NCBI GenBank assembly: GCA_977006965.1
Contig: OZ345377.1
Coordinates: 1,612,001-1,676,000 of the forward strand
DNA length: 64,000 bases
Direction of reading: 5' to 3'
Source of the DNA: Phymatolithon calcareum
Taxonomy: Eukaryota; Rhodophyta; Florideophyceae; Hapalidiales
Shown: piece after piece, positions 33,866 to 44,644 of the stretch
Position numbering within the stretch: position 1 is the first letter of the stretch
Layout of the letters: every line of letters starts with the position of its first letter
Notes under the pieces: generated by a model
The model's input: the letters and a program-made list of their open reading frames with translations, nothing else
Databases searched by the model: none
What the model was told of the DNA's origin: nothing
Position numbers and translations under genes: made by a program

Positions 33866-34582
33866 ATGGTAGAGCTCGCCAGCAATCACTCCCGTGTCAA
33901 CAAGAACATCGTGAAGAATCCATCGTCCATGAAATCAGGTTATCCTTTCGAGGACGAACTAGTGCGCAAAATCCATCGTAAGGTCGGCGGTCCTTCCAAA
34001 TTGTCAACGTACGACGATCCCGCACACGTCCGTGAAGTTGTCATTCTCGCACTTGCCGAAGAACAAACCTCTCCCACCGACGCACGTCGCGTGGCCAACG
34101 GCGATCTCTCTGCATTTGAACGAAGAGTAGTCCGCACCGTCACCAACCGTGGAGCAGCCGTTCGATCTCGCATGCGACAACGAAAGGAATTGCAACGCCT
34201 TCGAGAGGAGCTGAGGCGCAAGGATCGTCAACTGCAGGACATGCAGGCCACTCTTATGTCACTGACCAGTGCCAATCCGGTGGCATTTGCGCAGATATCA
34301 GCACCGACGCCGTCCCCCGCTCAATCCGCACATATGTCACAGCAGTTCGACCACCAGATGACCATGGCCCCTGGCGGAAACTCTGGACAGATTTGGGCAC
34401 AATCGCATATGATGAACACTCAGATAGCGTATGCACCTCCACCGTCCTGCACCGCGTCGAGCACAGGGTCGCTTTCGACGCAGGCAACTCAGGGAGATGC
34501 CGACTGCGTGCAATTAGATGCTTCATTGGATCGTGATATGTTTGGAAACTTGATTGATCAGCTTATTTCTCCGCTTTCTTGA
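33866..34582 (+). CDS. bZIP transcription factor 3
   Basis: 238 residues from ATG 33866 (MVELASNHSRV). Residues 30-90 carry the family block (LVRKIHRKVGGPSKLSTYDD), more diverged than between bZIP 1 and 2. Basic region NRGAAVRSRMRQRKELQRL has N94 and R102, followed by a zipper-like LREELRRKDRQLQDMQ. The C-terminal part is Gln/Ser/Pro-rich (PSPAQSAHMSQQFDHQM), a composition common in activation domains, and ends ISPLS like its relatives (DPLS). It lies 17 kb from the other two and on the opposite strand, so it is a dispersed family member. Expected to act as a nuclear dimer. Confidence 0.88.
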   Translation: MVELASNHSRVNKNIVKNPSSMKSGYPFEDELVRKIHRKVGGPSKLSTYDDPAHVREVVILALAEEQTSPTDARRVANGDLSAFERRVVRTVTNRGAAVRSRMRQRKELQRLREELRRKDRQLQDMQATLMSLTSANPVAFAQISAPTPSPAQSAHMSQQFDHQMTMAPGGNSGQIWAQSHMMNTQIAYAPPPSCTASSTGSLSTQATQGDADCVQLDASLDRDMFGNLIDQLISPLS

Positions 34583-37088
34583 ATATTTGCCCTCCAGTAT
34601 GAACATATTCTTAGTGTAGCATGAGCAGACTAGATTCATTTTCTTAACTTTCGAAGACAGAGACTATTCTGTGCCTATCCTTTTCGTAGATAGCTCCTTA
34701 TTACAAACGTTCCGATTGGTGTTGCCAGCTTCATTTCTACCTAATTTCTTTTCTTCTGCTCATGATCATGCCTAGATTACGATTCGTTGGAAGTGTCCCA
34801 CTTCCCCCCGTGTTTATGCAACAAAATTACACAGTAAGTAGAACAGTAATGCGAAAAAAGTCCAGCCATGTACGCGTCTCTGGCATGCATCACTGACCCG
34901 TGGCAGGGAGCTGACAACAATTTATACAGGATGAAGGGAATTCCAGGATGAAGGTTACAACCTCTGGCACAAAGATTTCTCCATAAGGGTAACCTAGAAA
35001 CGGCACACCTTAATTCAGTGTATACCTGGAAAATATTCCCGCCAGCAGCACTCTGCAGGCCTGTCCATGTGTAGGGACGGAAAGCCATATGCGAATGTTT
35101 TGATCTGCTGGAAATCAGCCATCGCGGAAGATCATCTTCCGCACATGCTCCAGTGGGTTCAGAATAATTTTTTGAACACATCACCATGTTATGGTGTCGT
35201 ACCGACCTGCAGTACGCTTGAAAACAACACACAGCAAGTACTACGCTCCTTACAATATGCGGGTCGCATCGGGATAATATCGACATTTTCAGTACGGGGG
35301 ATCCTTCAATGTCCAAGCAAATGAGCTTTTCTGCACACGGAGTTTCTTCTTGTAGATTCATACGGGCACGGCCATCGGTCCACGGAGATCTACTCTAACT
35401 TATAGATGTCTGACCGTCTGGTCCTTGACCCAGACGACAGATTATTTGTTGGACCGTTGAAAAATGCAGAGGGAGCAAATTGGATTGTAATAGAATTCGA
35501 AGATTATCAAGGCCGATGTGCTGCGAAGGGCCTTGGAATACAGCTTGTTGTCAATCGGAATTGGGCCGAGTCCATAGGATGTCCAGAAGGGGAGATTTGG
35601 AATACTGTGGAACAACAAAAGTAGTGGGAGAGAGTGGGAATGCTATACTGTATTTCATGAAGCCATATATCCAGACATGGATGGAACCATCCATGCTATG
35701 TCCACGTGGAGTGCTCTGGAAGTTTAACAGAAAAGCACACGAACCACATGCTGCGCATCAACCGTCTCTGATTATACTTTTGATTGGAGGGGAATGAAGA
35801 GGAACCGGAGACCTGGTACTGTATGGTTCATTCCCATTGCTGGACCAATGTGTAGAAAAGGGTAAATTCCACATTAAACCCCTAACTGTTGGAGAGAAGC
35901 AGACTAGCAAAAATGTTCAGAAGACCGGTTGTTAACATCATTCGACATTTTGCCCGTAGGGCACTAAAGGACAAAGGTGAGCAGCTTGGTTGCCAATTTC
36001 AAAAGGCCCCTTTCTGTTCTCTGTTTAATTCACTGTAATTTTGCGTTTCCGTGGATTAATTACAACCACGCGCTTCATATTCCTAACATTATGCCCGAGA
36101 TTTGAGTTGAGTTTGTCCCACAGGCACAATACCGACCCATGTCTTCTCCGAGGGCTACCGGTAGCAGAGAGATGGCATCACAGGGTGGGCACCTATGGCT
36201 ACTACTTTTGTCACACTGTGAGATCAGTTCATTGTTGGCAGCGCCACAGCGATTGCCAACAAGACAGCCTCGTATAAGTGGACGCGAATTCTGTTAAATC
36301 GACAGTATTGAGTTTATGCCGGCAGACAAATCTTCTACGATGAGCTACAGTTCGTTAGCACTGATTGTCATTGTGGAATACGATATATGTTTCCTGATCG
36401 GATTAAAGTCGACTCTTCTTGTCAGCTGCGAAATGGAAAGATTTGTTTGAATAACTCTGCGTCATTGACACTCTCCAGATCATCCACTGAGATACTTCTT
36501 GCAGTGACTTTCTGTAAACACAACAAAGCTCTTCGTGCTTTAAACTTCTGCAAGAGCCAAGAACGTTATTCTACTATGAGTACAGCACGATACTGGCGGC
36601 ACTGGATGATTTGAATGACTGGACGCTTCATGCAGCTCAAGATGTGCACACGGGATAGAGGTATGTTTTGGTATCCCGCCAGCTAGTGTTACCATGCACA
36701 TATTCAACCAATAAAGACTCTGCTCACGACCCTATGGCCTTCGCAAAGTTTCACCAAGCTTCTGCAAATACGTCAGTAACTTACAACTTCTTCATCTTCA
36801 GCATGCGCATCATACTGAAGATGAAGAAGTGTACATTTGATGATCATGGCTTCCCTTCCCTGTCATACATCTGTCCTATTTACACGTGTACTCAATGCTC
36901 ATACCCCGCCGGCCTTTTCTAACATGATCCGACATGTATCATACAATATCGGAAACATTGCTTCGTAGATAAAATTGGCATCAGCAGATGGTCTGCTCAA
37001 GCCGCAGGTAGGCCGTCAGAGACCACTTGGAATCCGTGTCTGTGCGCACAGCACGGGAGAGTTTTCACACCACATCCATCATAGCACA
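34583..37088. other. No recognisable gene
   Basis: An open minus-strand frame of 194 codons (34777-35361) has ordinary composition and no domain; I do not support it as a gene. Perfect stems occur at 35124-35142 (9 bp, 1 nt spacer), 35676-35695 (9 bp, 2 nt) and 36786-36830 (16 bp, 13 nt loop). The MCTS1 promoter should lie just before 37089. Confidence 0.4.
36786..36830. repeat. Perfect 16 bp hairpin
   Basis: ACTTCTTCATCTTCAG and its reverse complement are separated by 13 nt. Intergenic, 260 bp upstream of the MCTS1 start. Confidence 0.8.
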
Positions 37089-37640
37089 ATGTTTAAGCGA
37101 TTCTCAACAGAGGAGAGCATCTCAGGCCAGTCTGCGATGAAATCGTCTCAGCAACGCCAGGTGCGCACGAAACTTGTGGAGCAAATGCCGTCGCTGGAGC
37201 CGTACATTGAGGACGTATTACCGAAGAAGGAGAAGGGTCTAATGGTGCGTTGCGCGGGCCATCTCACGCTGATCGCCAGCCAAAGTGGTGAGCCCCTTTT
37301 TTTCCAAAGCCGTGACGGACCGTATCTTCCCACCCTCCGCACGTTGCACAAGTACCCGTTCATCCTACCCATTCTGCGTGTCGACCGCGGAGCCATCAAG
37401 CATATCATCAATGGTGCGGATGTTATGGTTCCTGGATTGCGTTCGGAGCGAGCTGTTATCGAGAATGAGGCGGCTAAGAATGCTGTCGTCGGAGTATTTG
37501 CTGAGAGCAAAGAGCATGCAATAGCTGTAGGAATGACAAAGATGAGCACAGCGGATATGCGAGGCACCGACAAGGGTATTGCTGTGGAAAACGCGCACTA
37601 TTTATCGGATGGGCTGTGGAAGACGGCCAATTTGCACTAG
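37089..37640 (+). CDS. MCTS1: MCTS1/MCT-1 translation factor (PUA domain)
   Basis: 183 residues from ATG 37089 (MFKRFSTEESISGQ), close to the 181 of animal MCT-1. The frame is open further upstream, but family alignment fixes this Met. Family motifs appear in order: SLEPYIEDVLPKK, LMVRC, GEPLFFQSRDGPYLPTLR, LHKYPFILP, VDRGAIKHIINGADVMVPGL, then GVFAESKEHAIAVGMTKMS, KGIAVENAHYLSDGLW. The C-terminal half (about 93-172) is the PUA RNA-binding domain. MCTS1 partners DENR on the 40S ribosomal subunit, promoting re-initiation and the removal of deacylated tRNA after termination in the cytoplasm. It converges with the gene at 37976, leaving 335 bp between the stops. No damage is visible. Confidence 0.95.
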   Translation: MFKRFSTEESISGQSAMKSSQQRQVRTKLVEQMPSLEPYIEDVLPKKEKGLMVRCAGHLTLIASQSGEPLFFQSRDGPYLPTLRTLHKYPFILPILRVDRGAIKHIINGADVMVPGLRSERAVIENEAAKNAVVGVFAESKEHAIAVGMTKMSTADMRGTDKGIAVENAHYLSDGLWKTANLH

Positions 37641-37975
37641 GATAGAAGTCGGATCGTGAGTCGATCAGTGCGCCAAAGAAAGATGCCGAGTAGGAGAGCA
37701 TTAGTGCGAAACTTTATTGTTGCTTATTTGTATTCAAGTTGTTGAAGTGAGCGTGGAGGTACTTGCTATGCAGATCATAACCTAAGGACGACGCGGTCTC
37801 CAGAAATACATATCTTCAATATCGCAGACGGAGCGAGCTGAAAAGTTGAAGACGGAACGCAGGCAGAATTGAGAATGCTGACCTCAGCTGTGCCAGTACG
37901 TGACTCAACGCAGGAGTAGGGTCTTGTACGGAAGATACGGGAGAACATACCACCAATCCGATTTGTGCTTAGCAA
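37641..37975. other. Convergent 3' intergenic
   Basis: 335 bp between two convergent stop codons. Both polyadenylation sites must lie here. I see no strong hairpin or canonical AATAAA in a convincing place. Confidence 0.5.
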
Positions 37976-39367
37976 TTAACCCGTAGTGCGTTGGGGCGGC
38001 GGTAAACGCGAGGTGTTAAATTTCAAACCAGGATCGAGAGCGGCATGCAGGCCTGCAAACGACGAGAAAGAGCAAACAATATCTCTCCGGTGCCGACTTT
38101 CAATCCTCACCGACCTCGGCGTTTCCCCAGGTCCCTCCGGTGCCAACACTTCAGCAGCCACAGCGTCATCTACCTGCGCCACACGAGCCAGAACGGACGA
38201 AATATCGCCGTCAACAACCACAGAGGAATCACGCTTCCACTCACCAGCAATTGCCAAAGCCACGTCGCGCAGTTGCCTTGCCTCCCCTCTGGGCGGACCA
38301 CCCGAGCCACACTTTGCACGCACATACTCCGCAAACACGTACGCATTGCACGCCTCTGCCAGCACGGTAACAATAATGTCCCCCGACGCACGCCCTCTCC
38401 TTAGCGCGTCTAACGTGGCAACAGCGACGCGCACAATACCCAACAACTCGGCACGACTCTCCGAAGACAGAAGCCTGGCCAGGCGGTCATTATTCACAGC
38501 GATGCGAGCACTCTCTGCACGATTTTCAATGCCCAATCTTCTATAAAAACGATCCAATGAATAATTGGCTTCAGCTTCCGGCGCACGTCCGGCAAAAGCA
38601 ATCCTTCTAGACAACAACAACGCATACAATTCCACACCGGCCGCAAGACTCGGTCGTCCCTCGGGGACCGGCGCCGCCTCAATCGCGAAGCGCAGCGACG
38701 AGGACGAGAGAACATCGTCCCCACCGCGACGGGCGGCACGATGGACGTCGGCGACAACTTTCAGCGCCGGCGGCCCACGTCCACCGCAATGTGCCGACGC
38801 CTCCTGCAGGGCACGCGGCCCCGCAGCTAGCAGCAAATGCACAAAGTGCAGTACGGAAGCGTTGTACGGCGCATCTGCCAGACCGTCAGAGCCCGCGACA
38901 AGCGCTCGAAGAACCTCGGCGACAGTGACTACTCGCGAACGGACATGAGCGAGCACGCGGCGCAACGCACCAGCGTCCACGTTTCCCTCACGGCTGTGCC
39001 CCGTCGCACGCTCAACGAGCTCATACAGCACGATCGATGGCACCCCGGAACCGCCCAAGAACGCACGTGCAGATCGCGGCGCGGGAAGCGCAGAGTTTGG
39101 CGCAGTGACTGCCGCACGAGAAAGGCCGGTCAAAAGCGGGTCGGCGGATGCGGAGGAAAGACTTGCTGAGCGGCGATGGCAAGGAGAGGAAGTGGAGTCG
39201 GTTTTCAAGCTGGTGGTGCGGCGGTGCGCAGGTGCGGCGTCAACATCAGAGGAAGCGGATGCTCCCGTCGGCTGTGGCGGCGTGGGCTGGAGTCGAGCGA
39301 AGGAAGCGGTCTGGTTGAGAAGAGATGCTGCCGATGCGGACGCGGCGCTCCACCAGTCCTCGGCCAT
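37976..39367 (-). CDS. Ala/Arg-rich helical protein, function unknown
   Basis: 463 residues from ATG 39367 (MAEDWWSAASASAASLLNQT). Residues 1-105 are low-complexity (Ala, Ser, Pro, Thr) with repeated HRR motifs (AHRRTTSLK, CHRRSASLS) that resemble basophilic kinase sites. From about 108 (VPSIVLYELVERATGHS) to about 430 the protein is predicted mostly helical. It contains LADAPYNASVLHFVHLLLAAGP and KVVADVHRAARRG, which distantly recall the helical-solenoid style of ENTH/ANTH adaptor domains. That comparison is weak and no phosphoinositide-binding motif is clear. The GC-rich composition matches its neighbours rather than the repeats around. Divergent from the transporter gene, with 387 bp between starts. 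Confidence 0.72.
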   Translation of the reverse strand: MAEDWWSAASASAASLLNQTASFARLQPTPPQPTGASASSDVDAAPAHRRTTSLKTDSTSSPCHRRSASLSSASADPLLTGLSRAAVTAPNSALPAPRSARAFLGGSGVPSIVLYELVERATGHSREGNVDAGALRRVLAHVRSRVVTVAEVLRALVAGSDGLADAPYNASVLHFVHLLLAAGPRALQEASAHCGGRGPPALKVVADVHRAARRGGDDVLSSSSLRFAIEAAPVPEGRPSLAAGVELYALLLSRRIAFAGRAPEAEANYSLDRFYRRLGIENRAESARIAVNNDRLARLLSSESRAELLGIVRVAVATLDALRRGRASGDIIVTVLAEACNAYVFAEYVRAKCGSGGPPRGEARQLRDVALAIAGEWKRDSSVVVDGDISSVLARVAQVDDAVAAEVLAPEGPGETPRSVRIESRHRRDIVCSFSSFAGLHAALDPGLKFNTSRLPPPQRTTG

Positions 39368-39754
39368 CGCGATTGTGAGGCAAGTGCAATGCAGAAGATA
39401 AGTTTGTTAGTCGGGCCTTCGACGCTGCGGAGAGTGCGGGCGCCGAGGAAAGATGTCATGCATCTGCAGGACTGTACTGTAAGCGTTATAGAACGTCAGC
39501 AGCACGAGCGGGAGGAAACGGAAATTGCTGGCAATTCAGCAAACGCCACGTGGAGGACAGCCAAGCAGATGCGTAACGGACGGGATCGTATGATCCATGT
39601 ACCGTTCCCTAGGCGTCCTCTGCCTCTCTGGCTGACACGTTGACTGCTCCATTACCGGCGACTGGCATTCCCATTCCCTTACCTCGTTCCATTTCCTGCT
39701 CTGCCCTGCCTGCAACAGTCCTGCTTGGCAGCTTGCGCATCAACACCTGCCAAG
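39368..39754. promoter_or_regulatory. Bidirectional promoter region
   Basis: 387 bp between divergent ATGs at 39367 (minus) and 39755 (plus). The right part (39650-39720) has a pyrimidine-rich tract (TTCCCATTCCCTTACCTCG). No TATA box is evident. Shared regulation of the two genes is possible but only inferred. Confidence 0.45.
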
Positions 39755-40807
39755 ATGATGGACGTCATATCCAGCGCACGCGCACAGGTGCGTGCCTCTT
39801 GGAAGCGCATGGAGCTTGACGCGCCAGCCGCGCTGGCGTGTGGCGCCTACGCGGCTTCCTCGACCGGAGTAACAATTTTGAATAAGCTGGTATTTTCCGC
39901 CAGTGGATTCCACTACCCGTGGTTCACGCTTGCCTTCCAGAATATCATCTCTGTCCTTCTCATTCTTCTGGGTCGCTCCTTCGATTTCACTACCGCCGGC
40001 CGGCTTTCGCGCCCACTCTCCCGTGCCATTGCCGTCCCGGTCCTCTGTTTTGTCGCATTTATCTTTACGAACGCACAGGCACTCCGTTTCCTCTCGCTTC
40101 CTGTTCTAACTGTGTGGAAGTCCCTCGGCCCGCTCGCTGTTACGCTCGTCGAGGCCGTGCTATTCGGCGCCAAATTCACCCGCGCGGTTTACTTCGCCAT
40201 GGCGCTCATCGCTCTTTCCGCGCTCGTCACGGCCCGTTTCGATCTTTCATTTTCTGCCATCGGATACGCGTGGGCTGCTGCTAATCTTGCCGCGAATGTG
40301 GCCTATCTGGTCTCCCTTCGAATTTGTCTTGCCTCGTCGCCGGCTTCAAGTCTTGACAAAACGTTCCATTCCAACCTGCTATCGCTCATTCTCATCGTTC
40401 CTCTCAGCCTGCTGTCCAATGAGTTTCCGAATGTGCTTAACGCGCTTGCACTCCGAAGTGTAGGCTTCAAAATTGCATATCTTCTTTCCGGTGCTCTCAC
40501 CACCGCCGTTTGTGCCTCTGCGTTTTGGACAATTCAATTAACGAGCGGCTCCACAATGTCATTTATTGGAGGTATGAATAAGATTCCGATTATTCTCATC
40601 TCCCTCCTCGTATTCGACGATAATGTCTCCCCGCTAGGTTGGGTCGGTGTATCCCTCGGTGTCGTTGCCGGAATCGTCTTCCTTCGCGCAAAAGCTCACG
40701 CATTGCAATCGCCGCGCCTTCCATCGCCAAAGATCGAACGTGAACCTTTGGTTGAAGTACCCTCCAATTCTGTTGTCTTGTCAACGTCAGTGTCCCGCAA
40801 TACATAG
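39755..40807 (+). CDS. GDP-sugar (GDP-mannose type) transporter, DMT superfamily
   Basis: 350 residues from ATG 39755 (MMDVISSARAQVRAS). About ten hydrophobic segments span residues 20-315, the usual fold of Golgi nucleotide-sugar transporters. The segment STMSFIGGMNKIPIILISLL contains GGMNK (272-276), the counterpart of the GALNK motif that binds GDP-mannose in yeast Vrg4 and plant GONST transporters. The early ASSTGVTILNKLVF and LTVWKSLGPLAVTLVE also fit the family. It should import a GDP-sugar into the Golgi lumen in exchange for GMP, for glycoprotein or wall-polysaccharide synthesis. The substrate (mannose, fucose or galactose) cannot be decided from sequence. The cytosolic tail is short and Ser/Pro-rich. 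Confidence 0.88.
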   Translation: MMDVISSARAQVRASWKRMELDAPAALACGAYAASSTGVTILNKLVFSASGFHYPWFTLAFQNIISVLLILLGRSFDFTTAGRLSRPLSRAIAVPVLCFVAFIFTNAQALRFLSLPVLTVWKSLGPLAVTLVEAVLFGAKFTRAVYFAMALIALSALVTARFDLSFSAIGYAWAAANLAANVAYLVSLRICLASSPASSLDKTFHSNLLSLILIVPLSLLSNEFPNVLNALALRSVGFKIAYLLSGALTTAVCASAFWTIQLTSGSTMSFIGGMNKIPIILISLLVFDDNVSPLGWVGVSLGVVAGIVFLRAKAHALQSPRLPSPKIEREPLVEVPSNSVVLSTSVSRNT

Positions 40808-42625
40808 CGACATCGAACCCGCTGACAGTTTTTTGTGTAGTACTACGCACTTGCTTATTTTTATACTTCAAACTAACCTGCATACCTAACACCAACACTC
40901 CAAAGTAAACTCAACATTGGGCGGCACGTCCACACAGTGGTCAACCATTTTCTATTTTGCTTTTGCGCGCACATACACGCCAATCGCCGAATTGCACTTT
41001 TCATTCCGCAATTCGGCTTTTACTCTTGTGCCTTGGCGATAAAACCATGATGGGCATGGCGCGCATGAGTGTGAAGAAACCAATTTTCCTCTTTTGAACC
41101 ACCGTTCGCAACTCGCATGCGTTCGCTCGCCGTCCACGTGATGACAGGCCTGCTCTGCGCCGAATTGCGACATGTCTCGCCCTTCCACCGCCTTGCGCTT
41201 TCCCATGTGGTCACCTCCCCTGTGCGTAGGGTAGCATTGTCAAATGGGCGATTGTCAACATAGTGTGCTTTGCTCAAATTTTCCATCCTAACCGACTGGG
41301 CGTCACACTCAAATTGTATTTGTGCTTGCTTGCAAAGTAGTCTAAGTTGTAAATATGTCTTCGGCGTTGTACCATGGAGACTCTCGGGGTTCTTGCGTAC
41401 ATCTGGCACGTGGGAGCATATCTTATCAAGTCCGCGGTCTACGACTAAGTGCCTTTCTTCAATCTGTTGACGGGGCGCCGTTGCCCCTGTGCCGTAGAGG
41501 TAACCGACTTCCTTGATTTCGTACAGATTGCAGGCGCAGATCATTTCATCACCTTAACTGACCTGAAAAATCCTCATGTCCTCTATTTTCCCCTGTTGCG
41601 TCAATCTGAACTCCATATGCAGATCATTTGTCCAAAATCTCCAGCCCCGATGGCTACAGCAACCTTTCCGTCTGAACTGCAAGTAAATTTTCTACAATAT
41701 GAAGCTAAAGTCAAACCCTTGGTAGATTTGGGACTCAATCTTCTCTAGTTGCTCAGATCGTTACGATGGACTTTTGATACCGAGATTATTGACACCAATG
41801 GCCCCATCATGTTCAAAACACCGAACTCTTTGCAAAATAATGATGAACCCTTCCGCCGTTCGAGCCTGATAACGAGAGAAAAGAAAATTTTCCGTGAGCA
41901 AATGACGGATTGCATTAGATTTAATGAAGAAAATTACTTTTGCGCGGCATTATTCACAGCCTGAATTTATAAGATTTCCGAAGAGCACACGAAACACGAC
42001 GGCACGCCCAATTCTGCCAAGCAGCTGTCTTTTTGAATTATCCCACATCGTGCACACTTTCCGTTCATTTTTATGAACGCCCGAGCTCAATGTTATTGTT
42101 GCGAGGCATGCTGATCTTATAGTAGGGAAACAGCTAACTCTTGTCCACTGCATTAGTGAAACGTCTCGTTTTGTTCAAAAATTTGCCCGTAAGTTTGTAA
42201 TCTTGCTTCTAGCCTGGGACACCCCATTTGCTGCTTGTATAGAATAGAGGCGGTATCGTGTTGACAAAGGATGCTCACATGAACTGCTTTCACAGATCAC
42301 GAGAGCATTCCATGTCAATCTTGCGAGACTATTCTTCATGTCTCTGTAGTTGTATGGGAGAAGACGAAAATACTCTGCACTATAAATCCTTCCCACGTAA
42401 ATAGAGATTTCACGTCACGTCTTGTCCGCACGCTCCACTCATTGTTAGTTTACAGGGTCATTATCTTTGGCCTTGTATTCATGCATAAACCGTTCTAACG
42501 GTATCGACAGCAACTGTCTATAAACTGCTCGTGCGACCTGACTCACTCAAGCTCGGACTGGAGCCATTGTCGATAACCCTCACGCGCCAATGCCTCACCG
42601 GTGATTGTTCGACACTGCAGAGAAG
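40808..42625. other. No recognisable gene
   Basis: A minus-strand frame (41020-41544, 174 codons, ATG 41544) is open but has no domain; I leave it uncalled. AT content rises from 41540 onward. The promoter of the C2H2 gene should be near 42400-42600. Confidence 0.4.
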
Positions 42626-43414
42626 ATGGAAACGAACCAAACAGGACAAACTTCAGCGCATTTGACCTTTGAAGAAAAAGCGGTTGCAGTTCTCCAACCA
42701 CCGCGCCCAAACCGCATGGATCTTCGATTCTTACTCAATGGTTCTTTACCTTTGAATATTGGCTTCACACAGAAGATACATCTGCCTAATATGCACATAT
42801 CCAACGTGGAAGCCACAGCATTGTTTGATGCTCAGCACAGTGCTGTTGGAAAAACTAATCGAAGGGCAGACAATGAACTTGGATCCAGCTTCCCCCACAC
42901 AGTCTACCCCAGTCTCACTCCGGATCTACCCAAGTGTTCAAAGGCATCCTTATTCCTGTCGCCGACTACTTCTCCGGAGAACAAATCACCGACAACGACA
43001 ACTCCAACTACTGTTGTTGAGACTTTGTCCAGAGAAGAAAAGCGGAACAACTCGAAGGGCTCATATGGAAATCGAGAGCGCATGCAACGCTCCATCAAGC
43101 AGTTGCACGCCATATCGAATGGCAGTGCTACTCGCGGTAGCTTTTCGAAACGGAAAATGTTCCCTTGCGACCAGTGTGGCTTTTTGTTCGGTATGCGCTC
43201 AAACCTGAAGAGGCATATTTTGACAGTGCATGAAGACCGGAGGATGTTTGCTTGCCCGATTTGCCAATCTGCATTCGGCCTCAAGCAAAATCTAGCTACC
43301 CATATCCGAGTGAAGCATGAGAAGCAACGCCCGTTCGAGTGCGACATTTGCAAACAATCTTTTGGATACAAACAAGTTCTTCAGAACCATCGCAGAAACA
43401 TTCACCACATATAA
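42626..43414 (+). CDS. C2H2 zinc-finger protein, three fingers
   Basis: 262 residues from ATG 42626 (METNQTGQTSAHL). Three regular C2H2 fingers occupy the C-terminus: 181-202 (CDQCGFLFGMRSNLKRH...H), 210-231 (CPICQSAFGLKQNLATH...H) and 239-260 (CDICKQSFGYKQVLQNH...H), each with two Cys, two His and the conserved Phe and Leu. The first two linkers (HEDRRMFA, HEKQRPFE) resemble the TGEKPF type. The N-terminal 170 residues are Ser/Thr/Pro-rich with a Thr run (SPTTTTPTTV). The protein ends two residues after the last His. Probably a nuclear DNA-binding regulator; the target is unknown. Confidence 0.9.
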   Translation: METNQTGQTSAHLTFEEKAVAVLQPPRPNRMDLRFLLNGSLPLNIGFTQKIHLPNMHISNVEATALFDAQHSAVGKTNRRADNELGSSFPHTVYPSLTPDLPKCSKASLFLSPTTSPENKSPTTTTPTTVVETLSREEKRNNSKGSYGNRERMQRSIKQLHAISNGSATRGSFSKRKMFPCDQCGFLFGMRSNLKRHILTVHEDRRMFACPICQSAFGLKQNLATHIRVKHEKQRPFECDICKQSFGYKQVLQNHRRNIHHI

Positions 43415-44644
43415 GAATCTCAACTAATGAGCTTTCTCTGCATGTCCTTCATGTACTCTAATCAGGGCGTTTCAAGGAAGAGTAGAGTTTCCGCGGAGAA
43501 CGCAAGGTGATCTCGTTCTGAAAGACAGCATGTAAAGAATGGAGTTATTCCAAGTCTCCCATAGTAGTCTTTAATATCATTGAAAGACGAATCCACCTAC
43601 TTGATTTGATACTTCGAATACAATGAACCATGACACTTTGCTCTCACTTTTGTAAGCACAAATCTGGAAGTTTTCATCTCCCAACGGTGACATCAGAACA
43701 TTAAATTGGGACACGTGAATTGAAATGACGTGAAGGAGGGATGGAGAGCACGCTAGATATGTTCCTCAGTGTCTTGTGAAACAATTCATTCACATGAACG
43801 TAGAGCAAGAATGTATCTCTCAAAATTGCCCTTCCGTTCATTTAGGGTTAAGAATTTGGCCGTCGGACAATTTGCTACATTGCGTGGGCTGCTAGTGGTC
43901 CCCATGAGTCTCCTGATTTACTCTCTTTGAAAATTTGTCAGGCAGGAATGCCGTTACGTAGCATCGACGTTTCGGCATGCCAACGACGCGCGTGGTCCTC
44001 GATAAAACTTGTTGCTGTGCCGCGAATGGCGATTATCCCCGCTTCGACGTTCGCCTTTCTACCATCAGTACAGAAGCTCTGTGATATGTAAGGTAAAGTA
44101 TCATGGACCCCGATTTCAAGCGTCGTGATACATATTGGCAACTATCTGACGTCTACCATGTCAGACAAGCAGCATTCGCAGTCGTGCGACATTCCTTTCC
44201 GATTCTTCGGGAGTCTGAACCAGGACAAGCGCCTCTTTATGATGTTTGATGAGGATTGCTGCTTCGCCATACGGAAGACATTCAACGTTATTTAATATCG
44301 AGATCACGGACACTGAGCACATGGCGGAGTCCCAACGTCGCAAACCGCGGAAATAAACCTAGCCTACGATGACAGGGGCGACCATGCGTAGGCAGTGACC
44401 AGGATATCCTCCACACGATGGGTTGAATTCCATGACGATGGTGATTTTGTTTCCTCTTTCCTTTAATGCATAGATAAGGACGCCCACTGGAGCGACTGGA
44501 ATTTCCAAGAAATCTCATTTTCTACTAGTATCTCGCGACCCGATGTATTGACTGGTCGACCTTCGAAACGATCAGACGAGGAGGACCTTAAAGGAGCGTC
44601 AAAACACGCGGGAAGACAGTATGATGTCTAAGAAACGCCGACTA
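43415..44644. other. No clear gene; possible retroelement debris
   Basis: A minus-strand frame (43938-44141) reads SFCTDGRKANVEAGIIAI ... HAETSML, vaguely like an RNase H start (TDGS ... AG ... AE), and the adjacent frame 44161-44343 is also open. The similarity is too weak to call. The left neighbour of the family B fragment is otherwise featureless. Confidence 0.3.

Noticed and set aside
34777-35361. 194-codon minus-strand frame
   Set aside because: No domain, no relative in the window, mixed composition; plausible by chance in AT-balanced intergenic DNA.
41020-41544. 174-codon minus-strand frame starting at ATG 41544
   Set aside because: No recognisable feature and no support from neighbours.
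43938-44141. RNase H-like frame (FCTDGRKANVEAG...AETSML)
   Set aside because: Too short and too weak; the next catalytic motifs are missing.
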